Shown one piece after another: positions 7,558 through 10,156 of a stretch of 10,156 nucleotides of DNA (positions are counted from its first letter, which is position 1; each line of letters opens with the position of its first letter). The stretch lies in contig CAZGSG010000214.1 in assembly GCA_964528095.1 (NCBI GenBank), forward strand, positions 1-10,156, in the 5' to 3' direction. Under the pieces are notes generated by a model. It was not told the origin of the DNA and made no database searches. It saw nothing but the letters and a program-made list of their open reading frames with translations. Origin of the DNA: CAZGSG01 sp964528095 (lineage in GTDB: Bacteria; Bacteroidota; Bacteroidia; Chitinophagales; Chitinophagaceae). The translations under genes were made by a program, and so were the position numbers.

Positions 7558-8382
7558 TTAATAATCCCGGAAGCCTGCCGATATAAACTCCAATACAGCT
7601 GGCATAGCGCCGCGCCAGTATACCCAGTTATGACCACCATCTCTTACACGAAATTCATTGTTGATCCCTGCTTTCAGCATCGCGATACGCACAAGCGCAT
7701 TGCTTTCATACAGTGTATCATCATCTCCACAGTCGATATACCAGCGAACTGTTTTTTTAAGACTATCGGGCATGTGCTGCACCAGGGTGATCACATTATT
7801 TTCTTTATACCAACTTGCTGTCTGCTGCTTCTTTTCTGCTGACCCTTCCTGGTTGGCGGCATTTGTTGCTGCACTAATCGGGCAGGAGGAAGCAAACATC
7901 TCCGGGTGGTGTAATGTATAGGTGAATGCGGCTTTTCCTCCTATTGAATAACCCGCTATAGCACGAAAGTGTTTTTCACGCCTGATGCGATAAGCCTGTT
8001 CTATATGCGGTATAAATTCCTGGAAAAAAAAGTCTTCATACAGCCAGTTCTCTTTGTTTTGATAATAACCACGACGCTGCGTATAGGCATCCGGCATTAC
8101 AATGATCATTGCACTCGCCGACCCTTCTTTTATCGCTTTATCAGCTATACTTTGTATTTCGCCTTGTTGTAGCCAGCCTGTATGATCCACTCCTCCGCCA
8201 TGCAATAAATACAATACAGGATAACTACGCTGCGAATGCTGGTAACCCGGCGGCAGGTACACTGCGTACTTCCTGTCCATATTCAGCAGCGCGCTATGCA
8301 CTGAGAGTGTATCGCATACCGTTCCTTCCTGCGCAAGAGCACAAAAAGGAAAAAGACAAGCTATCAGTATGGCCTTTATCAT
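7558..8382 (-). CDS. Secreted alpha/beta-hydrolase esterase (esterase D / feruloyl esterase type)
   Basis: This 274-residue alpha/beta hydrolase belongs to the putative-esterase group that includes feruloyl esterases, acetyl-xylan esterases and esterase D. Residues 1-18 are a signal peptide (MIKAILIACLFPFCALAQ) with cleavage at ALA-Q. The oxyanion loop is YLLHGGG (58-64), followed by W70. The nucleophile S146 lies in G-Y-S-I-G-G, the catalytic acid is probably among D220-D222 (CGDDD), and the base is H251 in GGHNWVYWR. It should cleave ester-linked acyl or phenolic groups from a polysaccharide. It is the first gene after the repeat-bearing intergenic region and probably leads the operon that continues to the left edge; candidate promoter elements lie just upstream. 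The length is normal and all triad positions are present. Whether the ester is acetyl, feruloyl or another group cannot be told. Confidence 0.92.
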   Translation of the reverse strand: MIKAILIACLFPFCALAQEGTVCDTLSVHSALLNMDRKYAVYLPPGYQHSQRSYPVLYLLHGGGVDHTGWLQQGEIQSIADKAIKEGSASAMIIVMPDAYTQRRGYYQNKENWLYEDFFFQEFIPHIEQAYRIRREKHFRAIAGYSIGGKAAFTYTLHHPEMFASSCPISAATNAANQEGSAEKKQQTASWYKENNVITLVQHMPDSLKKTVRWYIDCGDDDTLYESNALVRIAMLKAGINNEFRVRDGGHNWVYWRGAMPAVLEFISAGFRDY

Positions 8383-8386
8383 GGGG

Positions 8387-8463
8387 CAAATTCAAAAGTA
8401 AAAATTCAAAAATAGCCTCTGTATCCCGTGAAGAACTTAAGTTTTGAGTTTTACATTTTTAGT
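8387..8463. repeat. A/T-rich palindromic intergenic repeat, copy 1
   Basis: The left arm 8387-8411 (CAAATTCAAAAGTAAAAATT…) is nearly complementary to the right arm 8441-8463 (TTTTGAGTTTTACATTTTTA…). The spacer contains CTGTATCCCGTGAAG. The spacer and both arms resemble copy 2 at 8539-8628, so the two are members of one repeat family. The hairpin is A/T-rich and lies immediately 5' of the esterase ATG. Confidence 0.65.
8407..8414 (-). promoter_or_regulatory. Candidate Bacteroidota -7 element (TAnnTTTG) for the esterase-led operon
   Basis: The minus strand reads TATTTTTG, a full match to the TAnnTTTG -7 consensus used by the Bacteroidota primary sigma factor. A second match, TACTTTTG, occurs at 8393-8400. 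No clear TTTG -33 box lies at the right distance, and both matches fall in a T-rich repeat arm where they could arise by chance. If used, transcripts would have a very short leader before the ATG at 8382. Confidence 0.25.
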
Positions 8464-8538
8464 TCCAGTTATTCACTTTAGGTTAAATGCATATGATTGG
8501 ATCGAATAAAATAATTAATACAGGTTAATAACTCAATA

Positions 8539-8628
8539 CAAATTCAAGCGTAAAAATTCAAACCCTGATTACTGTATCTCCTGAAGGACGCTGGTTTTGA
8601 ATTTTGCATTTTTAATTTTGAATTTTTA
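8539..8628. repeat. A/T-rich palindromic intergenic repeat, copy 2
   Basis: The left arm 8539-8564 (CAAATTCAAGCGTAAAAATT…) pairs imperfectly with the right arm starting at 8593 (GGTTTTGAATTTTGCATTTT…). The spacer contains ACTGTATCTCCTGAAGGACG, matching the copy 1 spacer in CTGTATC and the GAAG core. The right arm ends in TTTTTAATTTTGAATTTTTA (8609-8628), whose last three bases are the complement of the TAA stop of the SUMF1-propeller gene. Confidence 0.65.
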
Positions 8629-10156
8629 CCTCTGTAGCCATTTCAAATTAAACGCGTAATGCGTACCTGATGATAATAGATGAATCATACCATCGGGCGC
8701 CTGCGCTACGGTGAGATAGCCCCGCAGTTCGGCATGCGTTGCGTCGAGCAAACTATATGCTTCACCCCAACGGTAATTACAGGGCGCATCCAGTATACGG
8801 CTTCCGGTACCGGGTGTGACCAGTTTTTTGACCGGCCATGTTTTACCCTCATCATAAGACAGCGCCGCATACATACCTATACCCTTTTTTGTGTTTCCAT
8901 TAGAAATAAAATCGGTCATGTTTTTTTCAAACGATACAAGTAACAAGGGGCCCTCTTTTAGTCGTATCAATCCCAGCCGTTGCGCGCTTTCAATTGGGCT
9001 GAGCGAACTGGCGGAGTACTGCCAGGTCTTTCCCTTATCTTTCGATATGCTCATAGGCATCTTACCTGCTATGGTATCACCGCGACCGAGCGCCAGCCAG
9101 CTTCCATCTTTCAATTCTACGATCCCGCCATGTATACCAGCGATCCAGTTACCAGTCGCCCCTGCCTTAAATGTTGGAATAGGTTTTCCTTCACCTGGAT
9201 CATCCCAGGTTTTTCCTCTATCCTTACTAATATGTACCGATGTGCCACCATCGCCCGACCAATCGGCATCACAAAGCATAACGAGGCTGCCTTCTTTAGT
9301 TTGGATCATAGCATCTATTGGCTGATGTCTTAATCCGAATTCAGGCCCCACGATCTCGGGTTTACTCCAGGTTACTCCATTATCTACGCTTTTACGCATT
9401 ACCAGCGATAATCTTTTCCAATCATCCGCAACTCCCACTCCTGAAAAATGATACACTGTGTGTTTGCCATCCCACCAAAGCGCCTGGCCGGTGAGATTGC
9501 GATCAGGAACCTGGAAGAATACATCTGGCGCATCCCATTCTTTCGCACCACGGCGAAGCCTGGATCCTGCAACAATCATTTCCCTACCCCGTTCGGTGAC
9601 AGTAGTAAACCAGATCGCAAGCAGATCACCATTCGGAAGTACCGTTAATGCCGGCTCATGATTATGGGTAAAATAAAGCGGGCCATTAGCGCTCTGCGGG
9701 ATTTTTGTATATGTTTTGGGTGTTTCAAATATGGCTTTATCAGCAGCCGTTTTATTTTTGTTCCAGTCAAGGTCTTTTTGTATGACCTGCTCTGCCCATT
9801 TTTTCTTCACCAGATCAGGAGCTGGTCGTGTTGAAGGCATCGTTCCTTTTACCACGCGAAAACCGATAGCAAAAGATCTTGTTGCAGGTAATGCGCCTGA
9901 ACGGTTTGCTGATCGCAGGAAAGGCAAACCCGTGCTATGACTACCACCACGTGTTACTCTTGCAATACCTGTAGCAGTTCCAACAGGGTCTGTTTGCAAC
10001 CCTGGCTTATATGCGCTGTACCAATCCTGGCACCATTCTTCTACAATGCCATGTACATCATGTAAACCCCATGCATTTGCCGGAGTGATTCCCACTGCCA
10101 GGTTTACCTTATCTGGTTCTATTGAATGACTGCGGTTCATTACCTGGTGCTGCCAG
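8626..10156 (-). CDS. SUMF1 (FGE-like) domain fused to BNR/Asp-box sialidase-like propeller, N-terminus cut
   Basis: The frame stays open through codons W-Q-H-Q-V upstream of the first internal Met (10140) to the right edge, and that Met falls in the middle of a domain, so the true start lies outside. Counting from that Met, residues 20-98 are the C-terminal half of a formylglycine-generating-enzyme-like fold: NAWGLHDVHGIVEEWCQDWY, RVTRGGS, RSANR and IGFRVV. The two active-site cysteines that follow GGS in true FGE are replaced (GGSHSTGLPFL), so sulfatase maturation by this domain is unlikely. A linker rich in Lys and Asp leads to a propeller at about 150-504 with four Asp-boxes: 251-258 (SVDNGVTW), 305-312 (SKDRGKTW), 366-373 (SKDKGKTW) and 428-435 (SYDEGKTW). 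This part is a probable glycan hydrolase or binder; substrate unknown. It is separated from the downstream genes by 243 bases, so it may be a different transcript. Any signal peptide is outside the window. Confidence 0.9.
   Translation of the reverse strand, partial: WQHQVMNRSHSIEPDKVNLAVGITPANAWGLHDVHGIVEEWCQDWYSAYKPGLQTDPVGTATGIARVTRGGSHSTGLPFLRSANRSGALPATRSFAIGFRVVKGTMPSTRPAPDLVKKKWAEQVIQKDLDWNKNKTAADKAIFETPKTYTKIPQSANGPLYFTHNHEPALTVLPNGDLLAIWFTTVTERGREMIVAGSRLRRGAKEWDAPDVFFQVPDRNLTGQALWWDGKHTVYHFSGVGVADDWKRLSLVMRKSVDNGVTWSKPEIVGPEFGLRHQPIDAMIQTKEGSLVMLCDADWSGDGGTSVHISKDRGKTWDDPGEGKPIPTFKAGATGNWIAGIHGGIVELKDGSWLALGRGDTIAGKMPMSISKDKGKTWQYSASSLSPIESAQRLGLIRLKEGPLLLVSFEKNMTDFISNGNTKKGIGMYAALSYDEGKTWPVKKLVTPGTGSRILDAPCNYRWGEAYSLLDATHAELRGYLTVAQAPDGMIHLLSSGTHYAFNLKWLQR

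Larger units (their letters stand above)
8383..8625. other. Intergenic region with paired A/T-rich palindromic repeats
   Basis: These 243 bases, the longest non-coding stretch here, separate the SUMF1-propeller gene from the esterase gene. I find no convincing gene in them. They hold two imperfect copies of one palindromic repeat (listed separately), a candidate promoter close to the esterase start, and, between the repeats, an inverted pair AGTTATT (8467-8473) / AATAACT (8527-8533) plus a direct pair AGGTTAA (8480-8486, 8522-8528). This is the best place for an operon boundary. Confidence 0.7.

Noticed and set aside
8383..8625. CRISPR array or small RNA gene in the intergenic region
   Set aside because: There are only two imperfect palindromic units with no regular spacers, and no promoter plus terminator pair framing an RNA.
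8626..10140. SUMF1-propeller gene starting at the Met at 10140
   Set aside because: That Met sits inside the FGE-like fold and the frame remains open to the right edge, so the gene is truncated by the window rather than starting there.
8626..10156. SUMF1 domain as the maturase of the two sulfatases
   Set aside because: Neither catalytic cysteine is present after RGGS, and it is fused to a propeller; maturation is more likely by an anSME or a true FGE elsewhere.

Overview
The window looks like a chromosomal stretch of a Bacteroidota (Bacteroidetes), most likely a Chitinophagaceae-type soil or gut glycan degrader. This rests on several points. Nearly every protein has a Sec signal peptide with the phylum's typical cleavage before Gln (…AQ). 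Start codons mostly lack a Shine-Dalgarno sequence and sit in A/T-rich leaders. The gene set is dominated by sulfatases, sialidase-fold propellers and esterases. The genus assignment is inference; no rRNA or marker gene is present.

Every supported gene is on the minus strand, so transcription runs from high to low coordinates. In that order they are: (i) an N-terminally cut gene joining a formylglycine-generating-enzyme-like (SUMF1) domain to a BNR/Asp-box sialidase-type propeller (8626-10156); (ii) a 243-base intergenic stretch with two copies of an A/T-rich palindromic repeat and a candidate promoter; (iii) a secreted esterase of the esterase D/feruloyl esterase type (7558-8382); (iv) an SGNH/GDSL hydrolase (6825-7523); (v) a Tat-exported FAD-dependent oxidoreductase (4791-6818); (vi) an arylsulfatase with a CSPTR active site (3395-4786); (vii) a BNR/Asp-box propeller protein (2085-3335); (viii) an iduronate-2-sulfatase-like sulfatase with a CAPSR active site (534-2018); and (ix) the 5' part of a second BNR propeller protein, a paralogue of (vii), cut by the left edge (1-537).

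Genes (iii) to (ix) are packed tightly (gaps of 34, 6, 4, 59 and 66 bases and one ATGA overlap) and probably form one operon. The two sulfatase-propeller pairs form a repeated module. Together the products suggest periplasmic or surface breakdown of a sulfated and probably acylated glycan: two sulfatases of different subfamilies remove sulfate esters, two esterases remove acyl groups, the propeller proteins cleave or bind sugar residues, and the flavoenzyme adds an oxidative step. No SusC/SusD pair, regulator or sulfatase-maturing enzyme lies inside the window. The SUMF1-like domain lacks the catalytic cysteines, so maturation of the two Cys-type sulfatases must come from elsewhere.

There is no RNA gene, CRISPR array, insertion sequence or tRNA that I can support. 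The most unusual items are the cysteine-less SUMF1-propeller fusion, the flavoenzyme with an S-layer-homology-like tail, the duplicated sulfatase-propeller module, and a palindromic repeat family in which two elements supply the stop codon of the neighbouring gene.
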